From NCBI GenBank assembly GCA_965237875.1, contig CBDEGP010000002.1:1984001-2048000 (forward strand): a stretch of 64,000 nt of DNA. Reading direction: 5' to 3'. Shown one piece after another: positions 1 to 9,122 of this stretch; position 1 is the first letter of the stretch; each line of letters begins with the position of its first letter. A program made the translations under genes and the position numbers. This DNA is from DAOUJI01 sp965237875. Lineage in GTDB: Bacteria; Chloroflexota; Dehalococcoidia; Lucifugimonadales; JAGWBF01. Below the pieces are notes generated by a model, which was not told where the DNA came from, did no database searches, and saw only the letters and a program-made list of their open reading frames with translations.

Positions 1-60
1 GGATTCGATAGCCGAAGCTAGGATAATGCCGACAATCCTGGCTTTAGGGGTGGAAACCAG

Positions 61-1020
61 ATGCGTGGGTACGTAGCCAAAAGGATCCTCCTCTTCATCC
101 CGACCCTTTTTTTGGTCACGGCCTTGGTTTTTCTTTTGCTCCGTATCATTCCGGGGGACCCGGCCAGGTTGCTGCTGTCCGGAGAAGAGGGGCTCCAGGA
201 GTACACCGACGAAGACCTGATCGCTTTGCAGGCGGAGTTGGGCACAGACAAGCCCTTGGTCCAGCAGTACGGTGTGTGGGTGTGGGGTCTGGTCCGCTTT
301 GACTTCGGTGAGTCCATCTACTACTCTGCCCCAGTCTGGGATGACATCAAGGTCAGATTCCCCATCAACGTCGAACTCACAGTCCTTGCATTACTGATGT
401 CGTTTGCCGTGGCCATCCCCCTGGGAGTGGTGTCCGCCTTGAACCAAGACAGGCCGGTGGACTATGCCAGCCGGGTCATCACCATAATAGGCATCGCCCT
501 GCCCAACTTCTGGGTGGCCATCATGCTGCTCTACGTTCTGTCCGCCTATTTCGATTGGCTCCCTCCACTAGCCTATGTCGATTTTCAGGACGGGCCGTGG
601 GAAAATCTACAGCAGATGTTTTTCCCGGCTCTGGCCCTCGCCGCGTCCCATACGGCCTTCGTCGCCAGGATCACCCGTTCGGCGACCCTGGAGGTGTTTC
701 GGGAAGACTATATCCGTACGGCCCGCTCCAAAGGGCTGGCCGAGACAGTCGTTATCACCCGACACGCTCTCAAGAACGCAATGCTGCCCGTCATCACGGT
801 TTTGGCCTATGAGTTCGGGAGACTCATGGGCGGCACCGTAGTAATCGAGAGTGTCTTTGGCATACCCGGCCTGGGCGCCCTGCTCATCACTTCCATCACC
901 AACAGAGACTACCCCGCGATTCAGGGAATTGTGGTGGTGATAACTGTTTTGGTGCTTGTGCTCAACGTTGTCACGGACCTAGTCTACGCATGGCTGAATC
1001 CCAGGATTCGGTACGCATAA
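61..1020 (+). CDS. Oligopeptide/dipeptide ABC transporter permease (DppB/OppB family)
   Basis: Inner-membrane permease of a peptide-type (peptide, nickel, or other oligomer) ABC importer. The 319-residue length is normal for DppB. An N-terminal membrane helix carries the family pattern (RILLFIPTLFLV, then a VPGDPA-like IPGDPARL). The cytoplasmic EAA-type loop is clear (YIRTARSKGL followed by ALKNAMLP, near residues 215-240), which is the ATPase contact. The C-terminus ends in the usual LNPRIRY. The ATG follows a GGGGTGGA ribosome site. The DppC-like partner starts 24 bp downstream. The binding protein, if linked, lies before the window. No ATPase gene follows. Family is sure; substrate is unknown. 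Confidence 0.93.
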   Translation: MRGYVAKRILLFIPTLFLVTALVFLLLRIIPGDPARLLLSGEEGLQEYTDEDLIALQAELGTDKPLVQQYGVWVWGLVRFDFGESIYYSAPVWDDIKVRFPINVELTVLALLMSFAVAIPLGVVSALNQDRPVDYASRVITIIGIALPNFWVAIMLLYVLSAYFDWLPPLAYVDFQDGPWENLQQMFFPALALAASHTAFVARITRSATLEVFREDYIRTARSKGLAETVVITRHALKNAMLPVITVLAYEFGRLMGGTVVIESVFGIPGLGALLITSITNRDYPAIQGIVVVITVLVLVLNVVTDLVYAWLNPRIRYA

Positions 1021-1044
1021 CCCAGGTCAAGCTGCGAGAGAGAA

Positions 1045-1962
1045 ATGAGTCAAGAGACAGGAATTCCTGCAGCTAGCTTCCCTGAGGCGGAACTGGCCGG
1101 CCTCCGGCCTAAGCCAACCATCTGGCGGAACATCGCCATGTTCTACCGGAAAAGAACTCTAGGGGCCCTCGGGGCCACAGTGGCGCTCCTGCTAATTGTG
1201 GTCGCTGTCTTCGCCCCATTCATCAAGACCCATAGCGAGTACAAATCCAACTTTGAACGTGTGTATGCCGAACCAAGCAAGGATATGTTGTTCGGGGGAG
1301 ACCATCTCGGCAGAGACGTGTTCAGCAGGATTGTCGTCGGTTCCCGGATATCCCTGAGGGTGGGCCTCATTAGCGCTTTCGTTGGATCGGCCATCGGCCT
1401 TCTCATAGGCGTCGGCAGCGCCTATTTCGGCGGACTGACAGACCTGTTGGTCCAGCGGCTGATCGACGCAATGATTTCCTTCCCGGGGCTGGTGCTGGCC
1501 ATCGCCATAGTGGCCAGCCTGGGGGCTTCCATCAACAACGTGATAGCCGCCTTATGCATTTTGTTCATTCCCAGCACAGCGCGGCTGATCCGGGCGCAGA
1601 CGCTTGCGGTCAAAGAGATGGACTATGTGCTCGCGGCGCGTTCCGTAGGCGCCGGAGACCTACGCATAATGTGGCGCCACATAGTCCCCCAAGTGTCCGC
1701 GGTGCTTATCGTCATCATCACTTTCCAGGTGGGAGTGGCCATTATTGCCGAGGCTGCATTGAGCTTCCTGGGACTGGGCGCCGGCCCTGAAGAGCCGTCT
1801 TGGGGCGGGATGCTGCGAGGGGCGACGCAGACCGTCGTGGGAGTGGGACCTTGGCTTGCCTTATTCCCCGGGGTTGCCATCGCTGTCGTCGTGTTCTCAT
1901 GGAACGTGCTTGGCGACGCACTCAGGGACGTGTTGGACCCGCGCCTGCGGGGAAGCAGCTAA
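1045..1962 (+). CDS. Oligopeptide/dipeptide ABC transporter permease (DppC/OppC family)
   Basis: Second membrane subunit of the same importer. At 305 residues it matches DppC. It has an N-terminal cytoplasmic stretch and first helix (residues about 38-58), the periplasmic LGGDHLGRDVFSR-type segment typical of DppC (here FGGDHLGRDVFSRI), five further helices, and the EAA loop (YVLAARSVGAGDLRIM then HIVPQ). It ends in LDPRLRGSS, the family C-terminus. A GAGAGAG ribosome site precedes the ATG. It is co-transcribed with the upstream permease. The expected DppD/DppF ATPases do not follow; a propeller protein does. They must be encoded elsewhere or shared among systems. Confidence 0.93.
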   Translation: MSQETGIPAASFPEAELAGLRPKPTIWRNIAMFYRKRTLGALGATVALLLIVVAVFAPFIKTHSEYKSNFERVYAEPSKDMLFGGDHLGRDVFSRIVVGSRISLRVGLISAFVGSAIGLLIGVGSAYFGGLTDLLVQRLIDAMISFPGLVLAIAIVASLGASINNVIAALCILFIPSTARLIRAQTLAVKEMDYVLAARSVGAGDLRIMWRHIVPQVSAVLIVIITFQVGVAIIAEAALSFLGLGAGPEEPSWGGMLRGATQTVVGVGPWLALFPGVAIAVVVFSWNVLGDALRDVLDPRLRGSS

Positions 1963-2148
1963 AGGCCGCCTGCCCAAACCGTCCCTTCACAGCACACCCA
2001 AACGCCGGGCATAGTCCGACTCTTCTTTGTTGCCTACCAGCCCCTGTACTATCCTGGTGGAACGGCGTTGGCTTGACCGACGCTGTGCGATACCTGACTT
2101 GGAGGACTTGAGATAGACCCATCTACGGAGACGGAACAGACCCACGAC

Positions 2149-3567
2149 GTGCCGGTGCGGATGTGCCCAATCTGCGGCTACATCAATGCCGGGGCTGAAG
2201 TCGGAAACTGCGCCCATTGCTGGACCCGTTTGGGGGGAGTGACCCCGGTTGGACCGGAGGAAGGGGCTGCTCTATCGCGGTTGTTTCAGCGGAGGCTGTT
2301 CCGAAGGCGGCTGGTCCGGTGGACAATGATGCTGGCCGTCGCAGTAGGTTTCACCGTCTGGGGCGTCCTGGTGTTCTTCGAGCTGGGCCCGCTCCCGCCC
2401 CGCCCCACCTCCAACATCAACACCGACGTCGGTCCCAGTGCATGGGCGGAGGTTAGACACGATCCACAGAACACGGGATTTAGCGTTGAACAGGCCCCCG
2501 TTCCCAACAAGATACTCTGGACGTACCAGACCTCCTCTCCCCTCTCCGCGGCGCCGGCCGCAGCCGGAGGACAGGTCTACCTTGCCGCCGACGATGGAAC
2601 AATAGCGGCCTTGGACGGAAGAACGGGCGAGGCTGTGTGGGAATACCGCAGCGGCTTGCCCGCAGGATCGGGGGCCACGCCGGCGGTGACCGAGGACCTG
2701 GTTATCGTTACACTGCGCGTCGGGGTGGTCATGGCCCTGGACAGGAACACCGGCGAACCTGTCTGGGAAGCGGACCTCAGGCCATTCAGGGCGCCGTTGA
2801 GGGGGCCGCCGGCGGTGGTCAACGGCAGTGTCTACGTCGGCGCGGCAAATCGCATACTGTATGTCCTGGACGCCGCCACGGGAAGCCTGAGGTGGTCCTT
2901 TGAGACCCGGGGTTGGGTCATTGACCCTATAGCCTATGCCGATGACACCGTGATAGTGGCGTCCAGAGACGGCTTGGTCCACGTCTTGGACGCCACTACG
3001 GGCCGGAAGCGTTTCGTATACGACGGGGGCTTCAGCGTCTATGGAGGCGCCGTTGTAGAGGGCGACTTAGCGTATTTTGCAGCTTTTCCCAGCGGGATTT
3101 ACGCCATCGACCGGCACGCCATCACATATCCCTTTGAACGAGCCTTCTGGGCTTGGCAAGTCCAGTTCTGGCATTGGGGCTTCATTGACGACTTTCCGTC
3201 TCAGAAAGGCTCTGTCTGGATAACGGACGTGCGGGGCGACATCACCGGCGGCCCGGCAGTAGCCCACGGGAAAGTCTACTTTGCCGTGGAACAAGGGAGG
3301 GCTGCGGCGCTGGACGCCGCCACCGGTGAACCGCTGTGGGTCGGAAACGTGGGGCGGGACATATCGACCCCCCTGACGGTCGCTGGCGATACGGTGTTGC
3401 TCGGCACGGACGACGGCGCCGTCGTAGGACTGGATGCGATCTCAGGAGAGGCGCTGTGGGACTTCACGCTGGGGAGCCCCCTCACAGACGGCCCCATCGT
3501 CGCAGGCGGCGTCATATATGCGGTGGCCGAAAACGGCGCACTATATGCCCTGGCCGACGCGAATTGA
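2149..3567 (+). CDS. Membrane-anchored PQQ-like beta-propeller protein with N-terminal zinc ribbon
   Basis: A 472-residue protein in three parts. An N-terminal zinc ribbon (CPIC at residues 6-9 and CAHC at about 21-24) is followed by one transmembrane helix (about 60-85) and then an extracytoplasmic propeller. The propeller repeats have PQQ-type blades of the form ALDxxTGxxxWxx (for example ALDGRTGEAVWEY and ALDAATGEPLW). It looks like a BamB/YVTN-like scaffold rather than an active quinoprotein; no catalytic dehydrogenase domain is seen. The start is GTG, with an upstream GGAGG-like site about 50 bp away only, so the start is uncertain; the next ATG would lose part of the ribbon. Function unknown. 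Confidence 0.85.
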   Translation: MPVRMCPICGYINAGAEVGNCAHCWTRLGGVTPVGPEEGAALSRLFQRRLFRRRLVRWTMMLAVAVGFTVWGVLVFFELGPLPPRPTSNINTDVGPSAWAEVRHDPQNTGFSVEQAPVPNKILWTYQTSSPLSAAPAAAGGQVYLAADDGTIAALDGRTGEAVWEYRSGLPAGSGATPAVTEDLVIVTLRVGVVMALDRNTGEPVWEADLRPFRAPLRGPPAVVNGSVYVGAANRILYVLDAATGSLRWSFETRGWVIDPIAYADDTVIVASRDGLVHVLDATTGRKRFVYDGGFSVYGGAVVEGDLAYFAAFPSGIYAIDRHAITYPFERAFWAWQVQFWHWGFIDDFPSQKGSVWITDVRGDITGGPAVAHGKVYFAVEQGRAAALDAATGEPLWVGNVGRDISTPLTVAGDTVLLGTDDGAVVGLDAISGEALWDFTLGSPLTDGPIVAGGVIYAVAENGALYALADAN

Positions 3568-3793
3568 ACGAGACTATGGCCTGTCTCTTTCAACCCGGCG
3601 TCGTTAAATTCGCGACGGGCGTATGACGGCGTTTCAGGCGGGGCATTCCGTAAGGATTACGCGTCAATTCGCTCGATTGACGACTAAACCGCGCCTATGA
3701 TACCGTATCGACTAACATCCGGGTGTGGCCTTAGAGGTCCCGGCAGTCGCTCGACGGCGGGTCGCTTATGAGACGATGGTGGAGGGCTGTAGA

Positions 3794-5197
3794 ATGGCCG
3801 ACCAAGAAATAGCCCTGATGGCCCATCTGATGCGGAGGGCTGGCTTTGGCGCCTCCCGTGACGAGTTGGAGATGCGGGTCGCCAAAGGGTACGAGGAGAC
3901 CGTCGAGGAGCTGCTCGAACCGGACAAGCACGGCGTTCCCGTCATGGACCCCAAACTGTTGTTCCGCACTTATCTCTACCTGGAAAGCGGAATAGGCCCA
4001 CCCAGCGCCACCACACGCCACGTCTACTACCTCATTAACAACCCGCGGCCTCTGGAAGAGAAAATGGCCCTCTTCTGGCACATGGTGTTCGCCACCGGCA
4101 ACGCCAAGATAGACAACCCCCTGGAGTTGGGACGCCAATTGGACATGTTCCGGCTATCCGGGCTGGGAAACTACCGGGAATTGCTGGTTGAGTTGTCCAA
4201 GAATCCCGCGATGATATTCTGGCTGGACAACAACTACAATCACAAAGGCCAGCCCAACGAGAACTGGGGACGAGAGCTTTTGGAGCTCTTCTCGATGGGC
4301 CAGGGCAACTACACCGAAGAGGACGTCTTTGAATGCGCCAGGGCCTTCACGGGATGGACCCTCGAACCCAAGCCGCCCAGCGGCATGGGGCGCTGGACAT
4401 GGAACTTCCAGTACCTCCCGGATGACCACGACGACGGAGAGAAGAGCTTCCTTGGACACAGGGGACGGTTCAATGGCGAAGACGTAATAGACATCATCGT
4501 GCGGCAGCCGGCCACGGCACGGTTCATCGCCAGGCACCTCTATAACTTCTTCGTGGCCGACGAAGAGCAGGTGCCGTCATGGCTGCACGTTCCACCCAAA
4601 GACCCGGTGGCCATCAACCTGATCGGGGACGCCTTTACCTCCTCCGGCTACGACATGCGGTCGACCTTGAGGATGCTGTTCAACTCGGACTTCTTCAAGG
4701 AAGCGCTGTTCCAGAGGATGAAGAGTCCCGCTGAGGTGGTGGCCGGCACCATGAGGATGGTGGGGGACTTCATCTACCCCAGGCCGGGCTTGGAGCCTCT
4801 GGGCATGGAATGCTCTTACATGGGCCAGTTCTTGTGCGACCCGCCCAGTGTAGAAGGTTGGAAATACGGGGCCGAGTGGATAGACAGCGGCTCCCTTGTC
4901 CGCCGCATCAACTTCTGCGCCGACGCCGTATCCAACATCCACTACCCAGGGGTCCAGTCTCTCGTCAACAGAGCCCAGGCAAAGGGGACCATGCCTCCCG
5001 ATGAATTCGTAGACCTCTGCCTCGACCTCATCGGCCCACTGGAGGTGATGGAGCCGACGAGGCAAGAGCTGATAGCGATGGCCGAGCGGGGCGGCGAAGT
5101 CCGTTGGGACGACGAGGGGGCGGCTTCCGTCTCGGCCCAACGGGTGGGAGACATGTTCGGTCTCATCGCGTCAACCAGGGAGTTCCAGTTCGCCTAG
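3794..5197 (+). CDS. DUF1800 family protein
   Basis: The family is recognised from the N-terminal HLMRRAGFGAS motif, which follows MADQEIALMA, and the long helical body with the ELLELFSMGQGNYTEEDV and ARAFTGW signatures. The biochemical role of DUF1800 is unestablished. In many bacteria the gene neighbours a DUF1501 (sulfatase-like) gene; none is seen here. I chose the ATG at 3794, giving 467 residues, because GGAGGG at 3781-3786 is spaced 7 nt from it. An upstream in-frame GTG at 3725 lacks such a site and would add 23 residues not typical of the family. No signal peptide is visible with the chosen start. Confidence 0.85.
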   Translation: MADQEIALMAHLMRRAGFGASRDELEMRVAKGYEETVEELLEPDKHGVPVMDPKLLFRTYLYLESGIGPPSATTRHVYYLINNPRPLEEKMALFWHMVFATGNAKIDNPLELGRQLDMFRLSGLGNYRELLVELSKNPAMIFWLDNNYNHKGQPNENWGRELLELFSMGQGNYTEEDVFECARAFTGWTLEPKPPSGMGRWTWNFQYLPDDHDDGEKSFLGHRGRFNGEDVIDIIVRQPATARFIARHLYNFFVADEEQVPSWLHVPPKDPVAINLIGDAFTSSGYDMRSTLRMLFNSDFFKEALFQRMKSPAEVVAGTMRMVGDFIYPRPGLEPLGMECSYMGQFLCDPPSVEGWKYGAEWIDSGSLVRRINFCADAVSNIHYPGVQSLVNRAQAKGTMPPDEFVDLCLDLIGPLEVMEPTRQELIAMAERGGEVRWDDEGAASVSAQRVGDMFGLIASTREFQFA

Positions 5198-5292
5198 CGG
5201 CAGATGGACTATGTAGGCCGGTTGCGCGGCGGCATTTAAGCGTGCATTGACTGTGATTCGGGCGGTTGCCAGGTCTGCTACAAGGGGGAGCC

Positions 5293-6399
5293 ATGCTAAC
5301 AGCATACGTTCAGGGCCGCATTTTTAATTATGACTATTGCCTCGGAAGCATAGGGCTGTCCGGGGCGGCTTTCTTCTTTCCGGCAGACTTCGCCGTTGGC
5401 CCCAACAGGTCGCTGTACGTGCTCAGCAAGGGATATGAGTTCCTGCCCACCCAGGGAATCACCAAGTGTACGCTGGACTCGGAATATATCTGGGAATGCC
5501 GCGGCGGGGACTATCTGGAAGGGAGGGGGCCGTTCCCCAGTTCCATCGCCCTTGACAGTGACGAAAATGTGTACGTCTCCGACGAGTTCAAGAACCGGAT
5601 ATATATTTTCGGCAAGGACGGGAACCCCCTGGGCGATTGGGGGTCGGACGGCTCCACCAATGGGAAGTCCACCGGCATCACTCTGCCTGCACCAAACACG
5701 GTGGGAGCCGGCGTCCCTTTCGACCTGTACTTGAAGAAGGTGGGAGCTAGAGATTCTTCCAAAGACGGCGAGCTGAACGGCCCCATGGGCCTTACCTTCG
5801 ACAGAGACGACAACCTATATATAGCTGACAGCTACAACCACCGCATTCAAGTGTTCACCAGAGACGGGACCTTCTTGCGGAAGTGGGGGAGTTACGGAAG
5901 CGGTGAGGGAGAGTTCAACCTCCCGTGGGGCATGGCCGTAGACGCCGAGGGCTGCGTGTACGTGGCAGACTGGGGCAACTCCCGGGTGCAGAAGTTCTCC
6001 CCGGACGGCGACTGCCTGGCCGTATTCGGAGCGCCGGGGTCCGGAGAAGGTGAGTTGGACAGCCCTTCCAGCGTCGCCGTCGACAAAGACGGGGACGTGT
6101 ATGTATGCGATTGGGGAGCGAACCGTGTCCACATCTACGAGCCCGACGGGTCATACTTGATGCATTTCGCGGGGGACGCGGACAGGCTCTCTCCGTGGAC
6201 CCAGAATAAGGTAGACGCGAACATCAACCAGCAAAGGGCGCGGAAGAGAGCAGACCTTTCCAGGGAAAGGTATTTCAGGAGACCGGTTACGGTGCGCGTA
6301 GACGACGAGGGCAGGATAATGACGCTGGAGGCGGTGGCCTGCCGCATCCAAGTGTACGTGAAAGAACAGGACTGGGTGGAACCCCAATTCAACTTGTAG
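5293..6399 (+). CDS. NHL-repeat beta-propeller protein
   Basis: A 368-residue soluble propeller. At least four NHL blades are clear in the C-terminal two-thirds: each has the pattern GPxGLxxDxxDNLYxADxxNxRIQVFxxDGxxLxxWG, with GSGEGEFNLPWG and GSGEGELDSPSS between blades. NHL propellers bind proteins or ligands or act as lyases and hydrolases; no catalytic residues can be assigned here. The ATG at 5293 is preceded by GGGGGAG. A GTG 27 bp upstream is possible but has no ribosome site. A second, related NHL protein is encoded at 25759-26637. Downstream lie the CoA-transferase genes, separated by about 210 bp. Confidence 0.85.
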   Translation: MLTAYVQGRIFNYDYCLGSIGLSGAAFFFPADFAVGPNRSLYVLSKGYEFLPTQGITKCTLDSEYIWECRGGDYLEGRGPFPSSIALDSDENVYVSDEFKNRIYIFGKDGNPLGDWGSDGSTNGKSTGITLPAPNTVGAGVPFDLYLKKVGARDSSKDGELNGPMGLTFDRDDNLYIADSYNHRIQVFTRDGTFLRKWGSYGSGEGEFNLPWGMAVDAEGCVYVADWGNSRVQKFSPDGDCLAVFGAPGSGEGELDSPSSVAVDKDGDVYVCDWGANRVHIYEPDGSYLMHFAGDADRLSPWTQNKVDANINQQRARKRADLSRERYFRRPVTVRVDDEGRIMTLEAVACRIQVYVKEQDWVEPQFNL

Positions 6400-6609
6400 C
6401 CCCAGTCTGTCAGCATCGTCCCCATAGCGTCCGTGTACCTACGCTGTGACTCCCCCGCACCCTCATACAAGATGGCAGGCGGAGCGGGTCCAAATGGCGC
6501 CCACGCAGTCCGCCGAATTCGGACGTAAGCTCTGTGACGGAAATCCGACAAAGGCTGCCTTGAACCAGACCTTCCTCAGTTGGAGGAGAAGGGAGACGAG
6601 GAGATTGTG

Positions 6610-7812
6610 ATGCAAGCTCTTGGCGGCGCCAGGGTTCTCGACCTGTCCATCGACGTGGCCGGGGCCTACTGCGGGAAGCTCCTGGCCGATTACGGAGCGG
6701 AGGTGATCAAGGTCGAAAGCCCCGGACACGGCGACCCCTTGCGTTCCATCGATCCCTCTGCGGACTCCTCTTTTTCTGAGAAAAGCGCCCTCTTTCTTCA
6801 TCTCAACGCCAACAAGCAAGGCATAACGCTGGACATCGAGCGCCCCACGGGGCAGGAACTGTTCAAAGAGTTGGTCCAAGTATCCGACGTGGTCATTGAG
6901 AGCTTCAGCCCGAGCTGGCTGCCTGAACTGGGTTTGGACTACGAAACTCTGGCCGGCTCAAAGGAATCCCTGGTGATGACCTCGATCAGTCCCTTCGGCC
7001 CCACCGGACCATACAGCGACTATAAGTCGACGGACATCGTGGACAGCGCAATGGGCGCCTGGATGTACGCCCACGGCGACCGGGACCGGGAGCCGTTGCA
7101 ACCGGGGGGGCCGTACACCGGGTACGTCACCGGCATTATAGCCAGCATTGGGACCTTGATGGCTGTCTTTGGCGCCAGGAACACCGGCCTGGGCCAGCAA
7201 GTGTGGATATCCGGAATGGAGTCCGCATTGACCACGATCATATACGATTCGGTTAGGCTCTCCTACACGGGAGAGCCTCGTTTAAGGCATGGACACCGCT
7301 TTGGTCAAGGGTCTACCGGGACTGCCGGAACATCGATCCAACCAAGCAGCAACGGCTATTTCTTGCTCCTGGGAGGGCCCCACCGAGAGGGTCTTGGAGC
7401 ACTCTTGGACGCTCCAGAATTATCCGAGGACCCACAGTTTCGGTCCGGCGAGAGTTGGGTCGCCAACAGCGACGGAATAGAGGCGCTGCTCAGACCGATG
7501 TTCGAAAAGTTTACTACTGACGAGCTGTTCCATCGCGGGCAATTGCTGAGGATTCCGCTGGCCCCCGTGGCCACCCCTGAAGACATCATCAGCTCACCCC
7601 ATCTGCATGAGAGAGGTTATTTTGTTCCGGTGGAACACCCTGTGGCCGGCGAACTGTTGCACACAGGACCGGTCTACCGGATGACCGAGACGCCGTATTC
7701 CATGAATCGACCGGCCCCTACTCTGGGCCAGGATAACGACGCCGTATACGGGGGGCTTCTCGGACTGGACCGGGAGTCCATCCGTTCTCTGCGTTCTTTG
7801 CGCGTCATCTGA
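6610..7812 (+). CDS. CaiB/BaiF-type (type III) CoA-transferase, first paralogue, catalytic Asp not seen
   Basis: Type III CoA-transferases move CoA between carboxylic acids through an aspartyl-CoA intermediate. This 400-residue protein has the family N-terminus (ARVLDLS, then LLADYGAEVIKVE), the LNANKQGITLDI segment and the middle TGLGQQVWISGMES. In the segment that normally carries the catalytic aspartate (PxxADxxxG in relatives), this protein reads GPYTGYVTGI, without Asp. The neighbouring paralogue keeps an ADPFVG there. This suggests a heteromeric enzyme in which this is the non-catalytic subunit; alternatively the alignment by eye is wrong. The ATG at 6610 has GAGGAG six bases upstream. 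The next gene begins 10 bp after the stop. Confidence 0.9.
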   Translation: MQALGGARVLDLSIDVAGAYCGKLLADYGAEVIKVESPGHGDPLRSIDPSADSSFSEKSALFLHLNANKQGITLDIERPTGQELFKELVQVSDVVIESFSPSWLPELGLDYETLAGSKESLVMTSISPFGPTGPYSDYKSTDIVDSAMGAWMYAHGDRDREPLQPGGPYTGYVTGIIASIGTLMAVFGARNTGLGQQVWISGMESALTTIIYDSVRLSYTGEPRLRHGHRFGQGSTGTAGTSIQPSSNGYFLLLGGPHREGLGALLDAPELSEDPQFRSGESWVANSDGIEALLRPMFEKFTTDELFHRGQLLRIPLAPVATPEDIISSPHLHERGYFVPVEHPVAGELLHTGPVYRMTETPYSMNRPAPTLGQDNDAVYGGLLGLDRESIRSLRSLRVI

Positions 7813-7822
7813 GGAGGGAGCA

Positions 7823-9055
7823 ATGGGGCCAATCCTCTCAGGAGTGCGAGTAATCGACCTGACCATGGGGTACGCGGGGCCGTTGGCCACGAGTCTGCTT
7901 GCATCGATGGGCGCCGAGATAGTCAAAATCGAGTCCCTTCAGGTGCCGGACTGGTGGCGGGGACGGCATGGATGGACGGGGCCTGAAGACTTAGGATACG
8001 AGCAGTCGTTCCAGTACAATTCAGTGAACCGCAACAAGCTTGGGATCACATTGAATCTCCGGCATCCAACGGGCGTCGAAGCGTTCAAGCGGCTTGCGGC
8101 GATTAGCGACGTAGTCATCGAGAACTACAGCCCACGGGTGATGTCCAACTTCGGGTTGGGTTACGATGCTCTCAAGGAGCTGCGGCCTGACATTGTCATG
8201 GTCTCGATGCCGGCGTTCGGTAGGGACGGGCCGTGGCGGGACTACATCGGGTTCGGTCAAACGATGGAAGCCGCCTCGGGCCTGACCCACTTCAACGGCT
8301 ATGAGGGCGGCCAACCTCTGCTGCTGCCCAACGGGGCCGACCCATTCGTCGGTCTGAACGGCGCCAACGCAGTGATGCTTGCCCTCATACATCGGGCCGA
8401 TACGGGCTCCGGGCAATTCGTGGAAGTCGCCCACATGGAAGCGGTGACTCCTTTCGTCGGCGAGCGGCTGCTCAGCTGGCAGATGGGGAACAAAGGCCCC
8501 GTGAACCGAAAGGGAAACCGCAGCGACTGGATGGCCCCTCACGGTTGCTACCGGGCAAAAGGGGACGACCAATGGGTTGTTATAGCCGTGGCTTCCGATG
8601 AGGAATGGGAGCGGTTTTGTGAATTAACCGGAGACCCGGCCTTCAAAATGGACCAACGCTTCCGCACCGCTCGGGGCCGGCTGGCCCACAAACAGGAGTT
8701 GGACGCCCTGATAGAGGAGTGGACTCAAGAACGCGACCGCGACCAACTGGTTTCGTCGCTGCAAGGAGCGGGCGTCGCAGCGGGCATGGCGCTGTCGGAC
8801 AAGGACCTGACCAAGGACCCCCACTTGCGCGAGACCGGGTATTTTCACTCGCTCGAACGGCGGTATGCGGGCGTCCACGAGTATCCACGTGCGCCAATCA
8901 GATTCAGCCGCTCCCCACAGCAAGACCCGACAGCCGCCCCCACGCTGGGGCAATACAACGACTATGTCCTGGGCGACATCCTGGGTTTCACCAAAGACGA
9001 ATTGCAGGAAATGCGAACGGACAAGGTCATCGGAGAGCGGCTGAGCGACGCCTAG
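7823..9055 (+). CDS. CaiB/BaiF-type (type III) CoA-transferase, second paralogue
   Basis: A full-length 410-residue type III CoA-transferase in the same operon as the gene before it. It shows GVRVIDLTMGYAGPL, LLASMGAEIVKIES, NRNKLGITLNL and ENYSPRVM. It has a likely catalytic aspartate in NGADPFVGLNGAN (near residue 173), followed by TGSGQFVEVAHMEA. GGAGGGAG precedes the ATG. The thiolase-like gene follows after 67 bp. The pair of paralogues, one with and one without the aspartate, recalls heteromeric enzymes such as succinyl-CoA:benzylsuccinate CoA-transferase. The actual acid activated here cannot be told from sequence. Confidence 0.92.
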   Translation: MGPILSGVRVIDLTMGYAGPLATSLLASMGAEIVKIESLQVPDWWRGRHGWTGPEDLGYEQSFQYNSVNRNKLGITLNLRHPTGVEAFKRLAAISDVVIENYSPRVMSNFGLGYDALKELRPDIVMVSMPAFGRDGPWRDYIGFGQTMEAASGLTHFNGYEGGQPLLLPNGADPFVGLNGANAVMLALIHRADTGSGQFVEVAHMEAVTPFVGERLLSWQMGNKGPVNRKGNRSDWMAPHGCYRAKGDDQWVVIAVASDEEWERFCELTGDPAFKMDQRFRTARGRLAHKQELDALIEEWTQERDRDQLVSSLQGAGVAAGMALSDKDLTKDPHLRETGYFHSLERRYAGVHEYPRAPIRFSRSPQQDPTAAPTLGQYNDYVLGDILGFTKDELQEMRTDKVIGERLSDA

Positions 9056-9122
9056 AGGGGATTCCCCACGATAGTCAAAGCCGCGACCGGCGCCCTCAAC
9101 TTTGACACAAACGAGGTGGCAC

